Shown here: positions 18,249 through 27,680 of the stretch, one piece after another
Layout of the letters: every line of letters starts with the position of its first letter
Numbering within the stretch: position 1 is the first letter of the stretch
DNA from: Chryseobacterium cucumeris
GTDB lineage: Bacteria > Bacteroidota > Bacteroidia > Flavobacteriales > Weeksellaceae
Length of the DNA stretch: 64,000 nt
Assembly (NCBI RefSeq): GCF_001593385.1
Contig: NZ_LUVZ01000034.1
Coordinates: 124,001-188,000 of the forward strand
Direction of reading: 5' to 3'
Made by a program: the position numbers and the translations under genes
The notes under the pieces: generated by a model
Seen by the model: the letters and a program-made list of their open reading frames with translations, nothing else
The model's database searches: none
What the model was told of the DNA's origin: nothing

Positions 18249-18320
18249 TGCTGAAGGTTATATTTGTACAGATTTAACGAATTGTATTATAAAATATTCA
18301 TAAATCAATGCATAAAAATA

Positions 18321-18348
18321 AAAACTGCCTCATTTCTGAAGCAGTTTT
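18321..18348. terminator. Bidirectional terminator between aldehyde dehydrogenase and thioredoxin-like gene
   Basis: AAAACTGCCTCA pairs with TGAAGCAGTTTT (one mismatch) around a short loop, with A runs on the left and T runs on the right, between two convergent genes. Confidence 0.8.
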
Positions 18349-18354
18349 ATATTT

Positions 18355-18927
18355 TTATCCTTTCTTTGGGGCCCAGGTAGTAAAGAATTCTTTTACTTTT
18401 TCTTTACTGTACCCTTTTCCTTCTTCCAGAACATCACTTTGCTGAACTTTAATCATTTTCCCATCCTTATCCAAAACGATAAAAACCGGATAACCAAATT
18501 TTTCACCCGGATTTCCATACTGGGCAAAAACCTTTTCATTCTTATTGTCCGGAGAAAAGTTCAGATGGTAGTATACATAATTCTTATCTACTAATTCCTT
18601 CAGTTCAGGAGTAGTCTGTACGTAATTATTAAAACGAAGACACCAGATACACCAGTTTCCACCAGCCTGGATCATCACATTCTTTCCTTCTTTCTTAGCT
18701 TGAGCAACCAGTTTATTAATATCTGCCTGAGCATCTGCTTTTGGATCGTAAGGTTTAGGAAGCTTAGCCTTTTCTTCAGCTGCCTTTTTCTGAGCTTCTA
18801 ATTTAGCCTCCTCAGCAGGTACTATAAGAGCTGTTTTTTGTTTTCCTTTTTCGGGCGAATTTTTTGCATTTTGTGAAAAAGCGAAAGTACTTAATCCCAG
18901 GAAAGCGAATATTATCAATTTTTTCAT
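18355..18927 (-). CDS. Secreted thioredoxin-like protein
   Basis: A 190-residue exported thiol-disulfide protein. A signal peptide (residues about 1-18, ending FAFSQ) is followed by a Lys/Ala/Glu-rich coiled region of about 50 residues, then a thioredoxin fold with the active site NWCIWCLRF (CxxC) and the cis-Pro segment FGYPVFIVLDKDG. I take the internal ATG at 18927, because the longer reading begins upstream of the signal peptide. It probably works in the periplasm on protein thiols. Its promoter region overlaps that of the divergent acyltransferase gene. Confidence 0.87.
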   Translation of the reverse strand: MKKLIIFAFLGLSTFAFSQNAKNSPEKGKQKTALIVPAEEAKLEAQKKAAEEKAKLPKPYDPKADAQADINKLVAQAKKEGKNVMIQAGGNWCIWCLRFNNYVQTTPELKELVDKNYVYYHLNFSPDNKNEKVFAQYGNPGEKFGYPVFIVLDKDGKMIKVQQSDVLEEGKGYSKEKVKEFFTTWAPKKG

Positions 18928-18963
18928 AATATAAAAGTAAAAAAAATAATATATATCCTTCTG

Positions 18964-18971
18964 CAAAAATA
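18964..18971 (-). promoter_or_regulatory. -7 promoter box for the thioredoxin-like gene
   Basis: The minus strand reads TATTTTTG, 36 bp before the ATG at 18927. It lies 22 bp from the opposing box at 18993-19000, so the two promoters overlap. Confidence 0.45.
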
Positions 18972-18992
18972 GAACCATAATTTTATTATCAC

Positions 18993-19000
18993 TAAATTTG
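18993..19000 (+). promoter_or_regulatory. -7 promoter box for the acyltransferase gene
   Basis: TAAATTTG lies only 8 bp before the ATG at 19009, so the 5' leader would be just a few nucleotides long. Confidence 0.45.
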
Positions 19001-19008
19001 CGTGTTTT

Positions 19009-19893
19009 ATGAATTTTCTAATCAAAATATTATATCTGATCTCCAAGCTTCCGCTGAAAATATTATATGTTTTTTCGGATGTCATCTTCTTCCTTAATTA
19101 TTATATTGTAGGATACAGAAAAGAGGTTATTACTCAAAACCTTAAAAACTCTTTTCCCAACAAATCTGAAGAAGAGATCAAAGAGATCCGAAAAAAATTC
19201 TACCTCAATTTTTCAGATTATCTGGTAGAAACCATCAAATCTTTCAGCATTTCGGAAACAGAATCCCGAGTGAGAATGCAGCATATCAATCAGCATTTAT
19301 TTCACGAAGCTAAAGAGGAAGGAAAAAATATTATTCTTTTGGCAGGCCACGTTTTCAATTGGGAATGGATCAATGCACTGGCAAGAATTATTCCTCAGGC
19401 ACACTGCCATCCCGTTTACAGAAAAGTAAACAGTGATTTCTGGGAAAATCAGATGAAGAAAGTCCGGAACAAATTTGGAAACGAAGCATTGGAAGCCAAT
19501 GAGGTTATTCTGAATATTTTCAGATCTAAAAACAACGGAGATTCAGCGTATATGTTTGTAGCCGATCAAACGCCTCACCATGCTCATGTCACTTACGGAT
19601 TAGAATTTCTAAATCAACGTACTCCTGCTTTCATAGGCTATGACAGGCTGGCCACAAGAATGGATCTTGTATTCATCTATTGTGAAATGAAAAAGGTAAA
19701 ACGTGGTTATTATCAGGTTAATTATCACAGAATATATCCGGATGGTGAAAAGTTTACAGAAAATGAGGTCGTGAGAAAATTTCATAAATTACTGGAAAAC
19801 ACTTTACACAAATATCCTGACAATTACCTTTGGTCACACAGAAAATGGAAATATCAGGACTCTATCAAAAATTTTGATTCCGAAAAAAAATAG
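19009..19893 (+). CDS. Lipid A biosynthesis acyltransferase (LpxL/HtrB family)
   Basis: An inner-membrane acyltransferase (294 aa) that adds a secondary acyl chain to lipid A. An N-terminal hydrophobic anchor (about 5-35) is followed by the catalytic HxxxxE motif AGHVFNWEW (His114, Glu119) and the later MFVADQTP segment typical of the family. The length matches LpxL/LpxM. The next gene, a glycosyltransferase, begins six bases after the stop codon, so the two probably form an envelope-biosynthesis operon. Which acyl position it modifies cannot be told. Confidence 0.9.
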   Translation: MNFLIKILYLISKLPLKILYVFSDVIFFLNYYIVGYRKEVITQNLKNSFPNKSEEEIKEIRKKFYLNFSDYLVETIKSFSISETESRVRMQHINQHLFHEAKEEGKNIILLAGHVFNWEWINALARIIPQAHCHPVYRKVNSDFWENQMKKVRNKFGNEALEANEVILNIFRSKNNGDSAYMFVADQTPHHAHVTYGLEFLNQRTPAFIGYDRLATRMDLVFIYCEMKKVKRGYYQVNYHRIYPDGEKFTENEVVRKFHKLLENTLHKYPDNYLWSHRKWKYQDSIKNFDSEKK

Positions 19894-19899
19894 GTTGAC

Positions 19900-20877
19900 A
19901 TGCAGAAAAAACTGGCAGTTGCCATCTTAAACTGGAACGGCAGAAACTGGCTTGGGAAATTTCTTCCGGGGGTAGTACAATTTTCTCAGAATGCGGATAT
20001 TTATGTGATAGACAATCTTTCTACAGATGATTCTGTTGAGTTTCTACAAAAGAATTTTCCTACAGTACATATTATTAAAAATGATAAGAACTATGGGTTT
20101 GCAGGCGGCTATAATGAAGGATTAAAATCCATCAGACATGAATATTACTGTCTTCTCAATTCTGACGTAGAAGTTACTGAGAACTGGACAGAACCTGTGT
20201 TGGAATTGTTAGAAAACAACCCAGCTATATCCGCAATACAGCCCAAAATTTTATCTTATCATAACAGAAGTTATTTCGAATTTGCCGGAGCTGCCGGCGG
20301 CTTGATAGATAATCTTGGATATCCTTATTGCAGGGGAAGGGTATTTGATGATCTGGAAGAAGATAAAGGCCAATATAATGATGAAACAGAGATCTTCTGG
20401 GCATCAGGATGCTGCTTTTTTATCCGTTCAAAAGATTTTTGGGAGCAGAATGGTTTTGATGCCAGATTTTTTGCTCATCAGGAAGAAATTGACCTTTGCT
20501 GGAGGCTTATCAATTCGGGGAAAAAGATTTATTATACAGGAAAATCCAAAGTTTATCATGTAGGTGGTGGAACACTCAACAAGCAGAGTGCACAGAAGAC
20601 TTATTTAAACATGAGAAATAATCTTTCCATGATGCTTAAAAACCTTCCCTTTCCACAGGTAATTTTGATAATTTTGATCAGACTATGCTTAGATGGCATC
20701 GCCGGAGTGTATTTTGGAATTAAGTATGGCATTTCCCATCTGTGGGCTGTATTGAGAGCTCACTTTGCGTTTTATAGTCACATTCCGGGAACTTGGAAAC
20801 TTCGTCAAAGCCATCAGAAGAAGGATTTTTATCAATCAAAATGGCTGATTTTTAAGCATTTTTTAGGTGGCAGATGA
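19900..20877 (+). CDS. Family 2 glycosyltransferase (rhamnosyltransferase-like)
   Basis: A GT-A fold glycosyltransferase (325 aa). The N-terminus VAILNWNGRNWL, the nucleotide-binding YVIDNLSTDDS and the DxD-equivalent LNSDVEV (Asp89) are typical of the dTDP-rhamnose-type GT2 group. The mid-region has FWASGCCFFIRS and AHQEEIDLCWR with acidic catalytic residues, and a hydrophobic segment near 250-275 may attach it to the membrane. It lies directly after the lipid A acyltransferase gene, which suggests a role in LPS or surface glycan assembly. The donor sugar is inferred only from similarity. Confidence 0.87.
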   Translation: MQKKLAVAILNWNGRNWLGKFLPGVVQFSQNADIYVIDNLSTDDSVEFLQKNFPTVHIIKNDKNYGFAGGYNEGLKSIRHEYYCLLNSDVEVTENWTEPVLELLENNPAISAIQPKILSYHNRSYFEFAGAAGGLIDNLGYPYCRGRVFDDLEEDKGQYNDETEIFWASGCCFFIRSKDFWEQNGFDARFFAHQEEIDLCWRLINSGKKIYYTGKSKVYHVGGGTLNKQSAQKTYLNMRNNLSMMLKNLPFPQVILIILIRLCLDGIAGVYFGIKYGISHLWAVLRAHFAFYSHIPGTWKLRQSHQKKDFYQSKWLIFKHFLGGR

Positions 20878-21054
20878 GAGGTTATAGGGATTAGGGATTG
20901 ATTAAAAATTACGACTTTCTTACCTATTGTGAACTAAGGATTTATTAGAGTAAAAATTTATAACTTTAATCAATCTTAAGTTCAAAACCTTAAACCAGAG
21001 AACCAACAACAAAAAACAACCCGCAATCCCACAACTAATTATAATTTTAAGACA

Positions 21055-21609
21055 ATGGATTTCTGTGCAATAGATTTTGAAACGGCAACACACGAGAAAA
21101 GTTCAGCGTGTGAGATGGGGATTTGTATCGTACAGGATTCTAAAATTGTAGAAACAAAGACCTGGCTGATCAAACCTCCGAGTTTTCCTTACTTTAGTAA
21201 ATTCAACATTGCGGTGCATGGAATTCAGCCGGAAGATGTAAAAGATGCACCTACCTTTGATGAAATATGGTATGAAGCTCAGGATATGATGTACGGAAGT
21301 CTTATGATTGCTCATAATGCAGGGTTTGACGCCTCTGTTTTAAGGGGATGCCTGCAGCATTACGGAATGTTTACTCCCAACTTGAACTATCTTTGCAGTA
21401 TTCAGCTTGCCAAGAAATCATGGAATTATCTTCCGAAATATGGGCTGAAGCCATTAGCAGAATATCATCAAATTGATTTTACCCATCACAGAGCAGGAGC
21501 TGATGCGGAAGTATGTGCCAAAATATCTTTACTGGCATTTGAAAAACTCTTCCTCACCAGTAATGATGAAGTAAATGAGTATATGAAAGCAAAAATTAAA
21601 AAGCTTTAG
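21055..21609 (+). CDS. 3'-5' exonuclease, DnaQ-like (DEDDh)
   Basis: A 184-residue single-domain exonuclease. Exo I is CAIDFETAT (Asp7, Glu9), Exo II includes AHNAGFDASVL, and Exo III is HHRAGADAEVC with the His that defines the DEDDh class. This is the epsilon/RNase T fold without polymerase or UvrC partner domains. It may proofread or trim DNA or RNA ends; such stand-alone proteins are common in Bacteroidota. A 177-bp AT-rich gap precedes it, with no clear promoter. Confidence 0.9.
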   Translation: MDFCAIDFETATHEKSSACEMGICIVQDSKIVETKTWLIKPPSFPYFSKFNIAVHGIQPEDVKDAPTFDEIWYEAQDMMYGSLMIAHNAGFDASVLRGCLQHYGMFTPNLNYLCSIQLAKKSWNYLPKYGLKPLAEYHQIDFTHHRAGADAEVCAKISLLAFEKLFLTSNDEVNEYMKAKIKKL

Positions 21610-21676
21610 TTATCTTACAAACAATAGAACCCGGGTTCTTTGTAAAAACCTGTACTTTCTGACAGGACATCTGTTA

Positions 21677-22066
21677 TTAATTACTCAACACTTCAGACAA
21701 CAGGTTGAATTTTGGAATATCAATTTCAAAAGTTTCCTGTGTCTCCATGTTTTTAACCAGGTATTTTCCGCTCATATTACCTACTCCGGAACGAAGCATC
21801 ACATTGGAAAAATAAGCAAAATTTTCATTGGTTCCTATCTCGGGAGTCAATCCGATCACTCCGTCGCCTATAATTTCTGTGTACCCGAATCCCACATCAA
21901 AAATCAACCATTTTCTTTTCAGTACTTTGATAGGAAAGCTTCCGTCATTTTCTATCGTAATATTATATTTAAAAACGTAACGGTTTTCGGATGGATAACT
22001 GTTTTTACTATCATATTCAGGTATTACTGAAACTTTGATATTGGAAGTCATTTTTGAAAACATCAT
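21677..22066 (-). CDS. apaG: ApaG domain protein
   Basis: The 129 residues form a single ApaG/fibronectin-III-like domain with the family's YVFKYNITIEN, VLKRKWLIFD, GVIGLTPEIGTNENFAYFS and MSGKYL segments, here quoted in parts. ApaG is linked to Co2+ resistance and Mg2+ efflux in enterobacteria; the molecular activity is unsettled. There are two adjacent ATG codons at the start, and a third at 22051 would shorten it by five residues. It lies after the terminator of sucA-odhB, so it is expressed separately or by readthrough. Confidence 0.9.
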   Translation of the reverse strand: MMFSKMTSNIKVSVIPEYDSKNSYPSENRYVFKYNITIENDGSFPIKVLKRKWLIFDVGFGYTEIIGDGVIGLTPEIGTNENFAYFSNVMLRSGVGNMSGKYLVKNMETQETFEIDIPKFNLLSEVLSN

Positions 22067-22093
22067 TGTAGTATTTTCTTAATAAATACAAAA

Positions 22094-22117
22094 ATCTCGC
22101 CTTTTTTAAGGCGAGAT
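22094..22117 (-). terminator. Terminator of sucA-odhB
   Basis: A perfect 10-bp stem, ATCTCGCCTT with AAGGCGAGAT around a 4-nt loop, followed on the minus strand by TTTTTG, 30 bp after the odhB stop codon. Confidence 0.88.
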
Positions 22118-22146
22118 CATATATTATGTTATAATTTTATTAAAAA

Positions 22147-23400
22147 CTATAATCCAAGGCCTTTTCTTTCGTCACCTCCCATTAAAATTTCAACAGGGTT
22201 GTCGATACCTTCTTTTACCGCTACAAGGAATCCTACAGATTCTTTACCGTCGATAATTCTGTGATCATAAGACATTGCAACGTACATCATTGGTCTGATT
22301 ACTACCTGTCCGTCAACAGCAACCGGTCTCTGGATGATGTTGTGCATTCCTAAAATTGCAGATTGAGGAGGGTTGATGATTGGTGTAGACATCATAGATC
22401 CGAAAGTACCACCGTTTGTAATGGTGAAAGTACCACCCGTCATTTCGTCAACTGTAATTTTACCGTCTCTTACTTTAGTAGCAAGATCTTTGATGTTTGC
22501 TTCAACAGCGCTGAAAGACATGTTTTCTGCATTTCTTAATACAGGAACCATCAATCCTTTAGGACCTGAAACCGCAATTGAAATATCGCAGAAATCATAG
22601 TTTACTTTGAAATCACCATCGATAGATGCGTTTACATCAGGATACATTTGTAATGCTCTTGTAACAGCCTTTGTGAAGAAAGACATGAAACCAAGTCCAA
22701 CTCCGTGTTTCTGAGCAAATTCTTCTTTATACAGTTTTCTCAATCTGAAGATTTCAGACATGTCAACTTCGTTGAAGGTAGTTAACATCGCTGTTTCATT
22801 CTTCACAGAAACTAATCTCTGAGCGATTTTTCTTCTTAAAACTGAAAGTTTAGTCGTTGTAGTAGATCTTGAACCTGTTGCAGTAAGAGGGCTTCCTCCT
22901 AATGCAGGTACTGCTGCTAATTCAGCATCAGTTTTAGTAATTCTTCCGTCTCTTCCTGTTCCTGAAACCTGTGCAGCATCCATTCCTTTTTCGTCAAGGA
23001 TTTTCTTAGCAGCCGGAGATGGAGCTCCTGTTGCATAAGTTTGTGGCGCAGCTACCGGAGTAGCAGGTTTTGGAGCTTCCTGTTTAGCAGGTTCAGCAGC
23101 TTTCGGAGCCTCTTCCTGTTTTGGAGTCTCAGCAGCAGGTGCAGCACCTTCCGGCTTTTTAGCATCCATATCAATTAAACAAACTACCTGACCTACTTGT
23201 ACCACATCACCTTCTTCTGCTTTTAAAGTGATAACACCACTTTGTTCTGCAGGCAATTCAAGAGTTGCTTTATCTGAATCCACTTCGGCGATAGGTTGAT
23301 CTTTTTCTACATAATCACCATCTTTTACAAGCCAAGTTGCAATTTCAACTTCTGTAATTGATTCGCCCGGTGAAGGAACTTTCATTTCTAAAACTGACAT
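22147..23400 (-). CDS. odhB: Dihydrolipoyllysine succinyltransferase (2-oxoglutarate dehydrogenase E2)
   Basis: The core acyltransferase of the 2-oxoglutarate dehydrogenase complex in the TCA cycle (417 aa). The lipoyl domain spans residues 1-77 with the lipoyl-lysine in [13 protein letters not shown] (Lys44). An Ala/Pro/Glu linker leads to the E3-binding domain (about 127-167, [12 protein letters not shown]...[10 protein letters not shown]) and then the catalytic domain with [12 protein letters not shown]. It is the second gene after sucA, 39 bp apart, and a terminator follows, so the two form one operon. Confidence 0.96.
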   Translation of the reverse strand: MSVLEMKVPSPGESITEVEIATWLVKDGDYVEKDQPIAEVDSDKATLELPAEQSGVITLKAEEGDVVQVGQVVCLIDMDAKKPEGAAPAAETPKQEEAPKAAEPAKQEAPKPATPVAAPQTYATGAPSPAAKKILDEKGMDAAQVSGTGRDGRITKTDAELAAVPALGGSPLTATGSRSTTTTKLSVLRRKIAQRLVSVKNETAMLTTFNEVDMSEIFRLRKLYKEEFAQKHGVGLGFMSFFTKAVTRALQMYPDVNASIDGDFKVNYDFCDISIAVSGPKGLMVPVLRNAENMSFSAVEANIKDLATKVRDGKITVDEMTGGTFTITNGGTFGSMMSTPIINPPQSAILGMHNIIQRPVAVDGQVVIRPMMYVAMSYDHRIIDGKESVGFLVAVKEGIDNPVEILMGGDERKGLGL

Positions 23401-23439
23401 ATCGAGTATTTTTTATTTTTTAATTGATTATTATTTAAA

Positions 23440-26256
23440 TTAAGCTGTTACTGGTCTTTTTGCAGGAGCATCATCTCTGTCGAAAACTCTGTTGATCACT
23501 GCATTCTGGTTTTTCTCAAACATTTTGTGGCTACCCGGAGCCGGAGCACCGCTTGGTACCGGAGCAACTACCTGAATTCCTGTATCTCTGAAGTTTCTCA
23601 GGATATAAGACCATGCCCCCATGTTTTCAGGTTCTTCCTGAGCCCACACCAATTGTTTTCTGTTTTCATATTTGTTGAAGATGGCTTCAATAGCATCTGT
23701 CTGAAGTGGATATAACTGCTCGAATCTTACCAAAGCAATGTTTTCACAGTTCAGTTCTTCTTTCTTCGCTAATAATTCGAAGTACAGTTTACCTGAACAA
23801 AGAACTAATTTCTCTACTTTTTTAGGATCTGCAGCAGGATCGTCTAATACCGGTTGGAATGCTCCGTTTGCAAAATCTTCAAGCGGAGAAACCACTTTAG
23901 GATGTCTCAACAGAGATTTAGGGCTCATTACGATCAATGGTTTTCTGAACGCCCATTTCAACTGTCTTCTCAATAAGTGGAAGTAGTTTGCAGGTGAAGT
24001 AATATTGGCTACTACCATGTTTTCATTAGCACAAAGGGTAAGGAATCTCTCCAATCTTGCTGAAGAGTGCTCTGCTCCTTGTCCTTCTGAACCATGAGGC
24101 AATAACATTACCAATCCATCCTGAATTTTCCATTTTTCTTCTGCAGCTGCCAAATACTGGTCAACAATAATCTGAGCACCGTTCACGAAATCTCCGAACT
24201 GAGCTTCCCAGATGGTTAATGTATTTGGAGAAGCCATTGCATATCCGTAGTCGAAACCAAGTACACCATATTCTGAAAGGTGAGAGTTGAATACATCAAA
24301 TCTGTTTTCAGAAACGTGTCTTAACGGGATGTATTCTTCTTCTGTATCTTCTGTTTTTACTACAGCATGTCTGTGAGAGAATGTACCTCTTTCCACATCT
24401 TCTCCGGAGATTCTTACATTGTGACCTTCTACAAGAAGTGTTGCATAAGCTAACCACTCTCCTAACGCCCAGTCTAATGAGTTAGCCTCAATAGCTTTGA
24501 TACGGTTTTCAAAAAGTCTTGTAATTTTATTGATGAACTTTTTATCTGCCGGAAGTGTAGACATTTTAAGCGCCAGTTCTTTCAGCTTCGCTAAATCATA
24601 TTTTGTATCTACCGGTAACTGAACTGCTCCTCTCTTACCAATTGGATAGTTTACCCAATCTTCAGCCATGAACACATCCATTACGTTTTTCTCAATCTCT
24701 TTAGAAGCGTCAAAATCTTTATCCAGAAGAGCTTTGAATTCCGTTTCCATTTTAGCAATTACATCATTTGAAGTAACGCTGTCTTTTAATAATTTATCTT
24801 TATAAATTTCTCTTGGATTCGGGTGTTTTGAAATGGTTTTATAAAGGTTAGGCTGAGTAAATCTTGGCTCATCCCCTTCGTTGTGACCATATTTTCTATA
24901 TCCTAAAAGGTCGATATAAACATCTTTTCCAAATTTTGCTCTGAAGTCAGCAGCAAAGTGGATGGCATGAACAACCGCTTCAGCATCGTCAGCATTTACG
25001 TGCATTACAGGAGATTCTGTAACTTTTGCGATGTCTGTACAATATGTTGAAGATCTTGCATCCATATAGTTCGTTGTAAATGAAACCTGGTTATTCACAA
25101 CGATATGAACTGTTCCTCCAGTTCTGTATCCTTCCAAAGTCATCATCTGAGCCACTTCGTAAGCAATACCCTGTCCGGCAATAGCTCCATCACCGTGGAT
25201 GATGATTGGCAATACTTTAGAATAGTCTTTGTATTTGTCATCTACTTTTGCACGGCAGATACCTTCTACCAAAGCAGCTACTGTTTCAAGGTGAGACGGG
25301 TTTGGCGTAAGGTTGATACAAACTTCTTCTCCTGAAGCAGTTTTGATTTTTTTAGAAGAACCTAAGTGATATTTAACGTCACCGGAGAATACATCTTCTT
25401 CAAATTCTTTTCCTTCAAATTCTGAGAAGATCTGCTTGTAAGATTTTCCGAAAATGTTGGTAAGAACATTTAGTCTACCTCTGTGAGCCATCCCTAATAC
25501 TACTTCATCTACTCCTAACTGAGAAGATCTTGAGATCAGCTGATCTAAAGCAGGGATTAATGTTTCACCTCCTTCTAATGAGAATCTTTTTTGTCCTACA
25601 AATTTTGTGTGAAGGTAGTTTTCAAAAGCTACCGCCTGATTTAATTTTAATAAGATTTCTGTTTTTTCATTGGCAGAAAGACTTGGGTGGTTTTCATTTA
25701 CCTGAAGCCATCTTTTGATGAAATCTTTTTCTTCAACGTTGTTGATGTGCATGTATTCTACCCCAATAGAATCACAATAGATGTTTTCAAGGTGCTTGAT
25801 AAGGTCTGCCAGCGTAGCAGGCTCTTTCATTCCGGTTTCAACCGCACAGTTGAATTTTGTATTTAAATCTTCTTTAGAAAGTCCGAAGTTTTCGATGTCT
25901 AAAGTAGGGGTATAGTGTCTTCTTTCTCTAACCGGGTTAGTCTTTGTAAAAAGGTGTCCTCTCGTTCTGTAAGCCTCAATAAGGTTTACTACTTTAAATT
26001 CTTTCTTGATATGCTCAGGAACTTCTCCGTTGGATACTGCCTGAGAAATCTGTTGTTGAACTGCCGGGGCAGCATTGGCTGAAGCCTGAATAAATTGAGT
26101 GTTATCGTCATCTCCGTAGTTCTCCAAAGCAAAATCGAAGCCTTGAAAGAAAGCTTTCCATGATGGTTCTAGAGAGTCCGGGAATTTTAAGTACTGTTGG
26201 TATAAATCCTCAATTAACTGAGAATGAGCTGCGTTTAGGAATGAAAATCTGTCCAT
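23440..26256 (-). CDS. sucA: 2-oxoglutarate dehydrogenase E1 component
   Basis: A thiamine-diphosphate-dependent decarboxylase (938 aa, normal length) that feeds succinyl groups to OdhB. The N-terminal FLNAAHSQLIEDLYQQY segment is the E1 leader that contacts E2. The first catalytic domain holds MAHRGRLNVL and the TPP motif HGDGAIAGQG; the C-terminal part holds the second transketolase-like domain with LLPHGSEGQGAEHSS and the FEQLYP region. First gene of sucA-odhB, with a TAAATTTG promoter box about 48 bp upstream of its ATG. Confidence 0.97.
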   Translation of the reverse strand: MDRFSFLNAAHSQLIEDLYQQYLKFPDSLEPSWKAFFQGFDFALENYGDDDNTQFIQASANAAPAVQQQISQAVSNGEVPEHIKKEFKVVNLIEAYRTRGHLFTKTNPVRERRHYTPTLDIENFGLSKEDLNTKFNCAVETGMKEPATLADLIKHLENIYCDSIGVEYMHINNVEEKDFIKRWLQVNENHPSLSANEKTEILLKLNQAVAFENYLHTKFVGQKRFSLEGGETLIPALDQLISRSSQLGVDEVVLGMAHRGRLNVLTNIFGKSYKQIFSEFEGKEFEEDVFSGDVKYHLGSSKKIKTASGEEVCINLTPNPSHLETVAALVEGICRAKVDDKYKDYSKVLPIIIHGDGAIAGQGIAYEVAQMMTLEGYRTGGTVHIVVNNQVSFTTNYMDARSSTYCTDIAKVTESPVMHVNADDAEAVVHAIHFAADFRAKFGKDVYIDLLGYRKYGHNEGDEPRFTQPNLYKTISKHPNPREIYKDKLLKDSVTSNDVIAKMETEFKALLDKDFDASKEIEKNVMDVFMAEDWVNYPIGKRGAVQLPVDTKYDLAKLKELALKMSTLPADKKFINKITRLFENRIKAIEANSLDWALGEWLAYATLLVEGHNVRISGEDVERGTFSHRHAVVKTEDTEEEYIPLRHVSENRFDVFNSHLSEYGVLGFDYGYAMASPNTLTIWEAQFGDFVNGAQIIVDQYLAAAEEKWKIQDGLVMLLPHGSEGQGAEHSSARLERFLTLCANENMVVANITSPANYFHLLRRQLKWAFRKPLIVMSPKSLLRHPKVVSPLEDFANGAFQPVLDDPAADPKKVEKLVLCSGKLYFELLAKKEELNCENIALVRFEQLYPLQTDAIEAIFNKYENRKQLVWAQEEPENMGAWSYILRNFRDTGIQVVAPVPSGAPAPGSHKMFEKNQNAVINRVFDRDDAPAKRPVTA

Positions 26257-26303
26257 TATTACAGTTTATCTATTTATTAAAATTTATTTGTAGAATTAAT
26301 CTT

Positions 26304-26311
26304 CAAATTTA
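26304..26311 (-). promoter_or_regulatory. -7 promoter box for sucA-odhB
   Basis: The minus strand reads TAAATTTG, an exact consensus match, 47 bp before the sucA ATG. Confidence 0.5.
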
Positions 26312-26381
26312 ATAAAAAAAACCGAGTTAGAACAGTCTGAAACCGTTAAAAAAACTTAAGAAAAAATAAAATAAAAAAAAA

Positions 26382-27422
26382 TCACTTATACACTGATAAT
26401 GAGAGCTTAACGTTTACCTCCTGACCTTCCATCGGACGTTCAATAAAGGTCTGACGGATATCTCCGAAGCGCATCTCGTCTTTTTTGGCTTTCTGAATGA
26501 GCTGCTGGATTGCCCGAATTCGTCCCTCATAATTCCCTTTGTAGTACATTACGTAATTTTGAGACGGATTTACGGACCTAAAATTGAAATTATTATCAGA
26601 CACTCCTATTTTCTTAGAAAGTGGAATTCCGAGGAAATAAGAAACCTCCTTGTCTTTGTAATTATCCGCATCAGTAATGAGAACCGGATATCCGAATTCA
26701 TCATCTCTTTTACCAAGATCCATCGTTACGAAATTATAGACTTTGTTATAATTCATCACGATATTTTTGTACAGCGCATCTTTTTTGTTTGAGGTACTTA
26801 CATTGATCCCCAACAACAATTTGTCCTCTTCATTTTCTACCATGAGACTATCATATTTGATGGCTGCCATCTGGTTATCTTTTTCCACTTTATTACCTAA
26901 AGAGTTTTTAAGATTCACCATACTTTTATTGATATTTTCAGCAAAACGGTCTTCAGTCCAGAAGTTTTCCACTCTTTTCCAGACCGGCAGTTTCGGAGTG
27001 TGTACGTACCATATGATTTTTGTTTTTTCTGCGGAAACAGGTTTGAATTTAACATCAACCAATGTCGGATTTTCATTTTCATCCTCAAAAAGCTGATATT
27101 TCAACGTTTTATTAAGGTTCTCATACCTGATGAACATTTCTCCGTCGGTATCATTTTTAGGATCTACATAGCTGATGGCACTTCCCTGCCCTTCGTAAGG
27201 CGTATAATAATCAATGTCTATAGAGGGTGAACTGGTAAAAAAGTTATTCCATCTTGTAAAATTCTGAAGGTTGTTAAACTGAGCAAAAACCTTATCCACA
27301 GGATAGTCGATCTCTTTTTCAATCGTAAAGTTTTTACTTTCATCTACAAAATAATACATGGAAGCAGCATACGCTCCTCCCAAAAGAATAATGATTACCG
27401 CTAAGATTTTAAAAATACGCAT
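26382..27422 (-). CDS. Membrane-anchored SRPBCC/polyketide-cyclase-like protein
   Basis: A 346-residue protein starting MRIFKILAVIIILLGG, a single N-terminal membrane helix. Residues about 25-165 form a START-like SRPBCC domain (KEIDYPVDKVFAQFNNLQNFTRW in parts), a hydrophobic-ligand-binding fold. The remaining part resembles an effector-binding GyrI-like domain, though weakly. The frame is open six codons further upstream, but the ATG at 27422 gives the better membrane anchor. Neighbours (sucA, glgC) give no hint about its job. The ligand is unknown. Confidence 0.75.
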   Translation of the reverse strand: MRIFKILAVIIILLGGAYAASMYYFVDESKNFTIEKEIDYPVDKVFAQFNNLQNFTRWNNFFTSSPSIDIDYYTPYEGQGSAISYVDPKNDTDGEMFIRYENLNKTLKYQLFEDENENPTLVDVKFKPVSAEKTKIIWYVHTPKLPVWKRVENFWTEDRFAENINKSMVNLKNSLGNKVEKDNQMAAIKYDSLMVENEEDKLLLGINVSTSNKKDALYKNIVMNYNKVYNFVTMDLGKRDDEFGYPVLITDADNYKDKEVSYFLGIPLSKKIGVSDNNFNFRSVNPSQNYVMYYKGNYEGRIRAIQQLIQKAKKDEMRFGDIRQTFIERPMEGQEVNVKLSLSVYK

Positions 27423-27680
27423 CGCACAAAAATAATACAAATAAAAAGAGTGAACAATATGCTGATCACTCTAGTTGTATGTTTAACAATAATTAACCCT
27501 GTTAAAGGCTGGAAGCTGGGTGAGGGAAACTGCAGGACACTATTTGGCGGATGATCACTAGTAATTTTCTGATTTAAAACATTTCATCTTACCTTATAAA
27601 CCTGAATTTACATGATAAGATTTGTAGCGTTACTCCGCCCTTCAATAACTTCCATCTTCTAGCATCCAACTTCCTTTCTC
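27423..27680. other. Intergenic region between glgC and the SRPBCC gene
   Basis: A 258-bp gene-less stretch. It carries GGCTGGAAGCTGGGTGAGGG near 27506-27525 and a complementary-looking CTTCCATCTTCTAGCATCC near 27651-27669, the kind of G-A-rich intergenic repeat found scattered in flavobacterial genomes. I find no convincing terminator for glgC here. Confidence 0.4.
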